Positions 63,621 through 64,000 of a stretch of 64,000 nucleotides of DNA are shown in pieces. Numbering within the stretch: the first letter of the stretch is position 1; every line of letters starts with the position of its first letter. Below the pieces are notes generated by a model. The model was not told where the DNA came from and did no database searches. It saw nothing but the letters and a program-made list of their open reading frames with translations. Source of the stretch: Actinoplanes utahensis (GTDB lineage: Bacteria; Actinomycetota; Actinomycetes; Mycobacteriales; Micromonosporaceae). Location of the stretch: contig NZ_BOMZ01000042.1 of NCBI RefSeq assembly GCF_016862455.1, forward strand, positions 124,001 through 188,000, written 5' to 3'. Made by a program: the position numbers and the translations under genes.

Positions 63621-64000
63621 CGTTCGAGGTGATCGACCCGGCGACCCTCGAGGTCGTCGCGACCGTCGACGATCAGGGCGTTCCGGACGCGGTCGAGGCC
63701 GTCGACGCGGCCACGGAGGCGTTCCCGGGCTGGCGGACGACCCCGCCCCGGCAGCGATCGGAGATCCTGCACCGGGCGTTCGCGCTGATGATCCGGGACC
63801 GGGACGAGCTGGCCCGCCTGATCAGCCGGGAGAACGGCAAGTCGCTGTCCGACGCGGCCGGCGAGGTCACGTACGCCGCCGAGTTCTTCCGCTGGTTCGC
63901 CGAGGAGGCCGTGCGTCCCGGCGGCGACTTCGGCGAGTCCCCGGCAGGCGGGACCCGTACCCTCGTCACGCACCGCCCCGTCGGTGTCGCCGCCCTGGTC
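63617..64000 (+). CDS. gabD: Succinate-semialdehyde dehydrogenase, N-terminal part
   Basis: 128 residues are visible; the gene runs off the window. FEVIDPATLEVVATV, the helical RQRSEILHRAFALMIRDRDE, LARLISRENGKSLSDAAGEV and AAEFFRWFAEEAVRPGG match the N-terminal domain of NAD(P)-dependent aldehyde dehydrogenases. Catalytic Cys and Glu lie outside. ATGA overlap with gabT: second step of GABA breakdown to succinate. Confidence 0.9.
   Translation, partial: MTFEVIDPATLEVVATVDDQGVPDAVEAVDAATEAFPGWRTTPPRQRSEILHRAFALMIRDRDELARLISRENGKSLSDAAGEVTYAAEFFRWFAEEAVRPGGDFGESPAGGTRTLVTHRPVGVAALV

Overview
The window is GC-rich actinobacterial chromosome. Gene families, LAL-type LuxR regulators, DUF7144/DUF6325/DUF6069 proteins and many leaderless-looking genes suggest a Micromonosporaceae such as Actinoplanes; this is inference, since no marker gene is present. 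I saw no rRNA, tRNA, CRISPR array or intact mobile element.

Bases 1-40.4 kb form a stress island. It holds short, mostly membrane or unknown-function genes: M48 peptidase, lipid kinase, three DUF7144 proteins, two DUF6325 proteins each paired with a small basic protein, two DUF1269 proteins, two YihY proteins, an Rv1733c-like protein, HdeD, AI-2E, DUF2252, a CtpF-like P-type ATPase, a GH63-like/GH13 pair and a complete arginine deiminase operon (permease, arcA, argF, arcC). Reading the gaps shows that nearly every transcription unit here is preceded by the same 17-bp palindrome, TCATCC-N5-GGATGA. I count 16 copies (S1-S16) driving about 20 promoters. Each is followed 23-24 nt later by a (G/C)ANNNT hexamer. 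When that hexamer sits 7-13 nt before the start codon, no properly spaced Shine-Dalgarno (SD) is usually seen, so those genes look leaderless. When the start is farther away there is a leader of about 20-46 nt with an SD. This matches an activator bound around -43. I did not find the box past 40.4 kb. The gene content recalls the mycobacterial DosR (dormancy) regulon, but the box is not the DosR box. Two LAL regulators at 17.7-23.7 kb are candidate regulators only.

Bases 40.5-56.8 kb are ordinary accessory genes in short operons, often with their own regulator: MFS + HTH repressor with a palindrome on its promoter, WYL regulator, DinB-like protein, thioesterase/HxlR pair, arylamine N-acetyltransferase, SUFU-domain protein, MFS, FAD monooxygenase, secreted endonuclease/phosphatase-like protein, TetR + DoxX-like, a membrane protein with a winged-helix regulator, and a CPBP protease. 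Two gene wrecks lie here: a frameshifted tnpB 5' end (about 45.94-46.16 kb) and the remains of a secreted beta-sandwich protein (about 54.37-54.74 kb).

Bases 57-64 kb carry an exported PA-domain M28 peptidase, DivIVA/Wag31, a small membrane protein, an MFS transporter, and a LysR regulator divergent from gabT-gabD (GABA breakdown). gabD runs off the window. Convergent gene pairs are separated by strong hairpins or by a family of related intergenic repeats.
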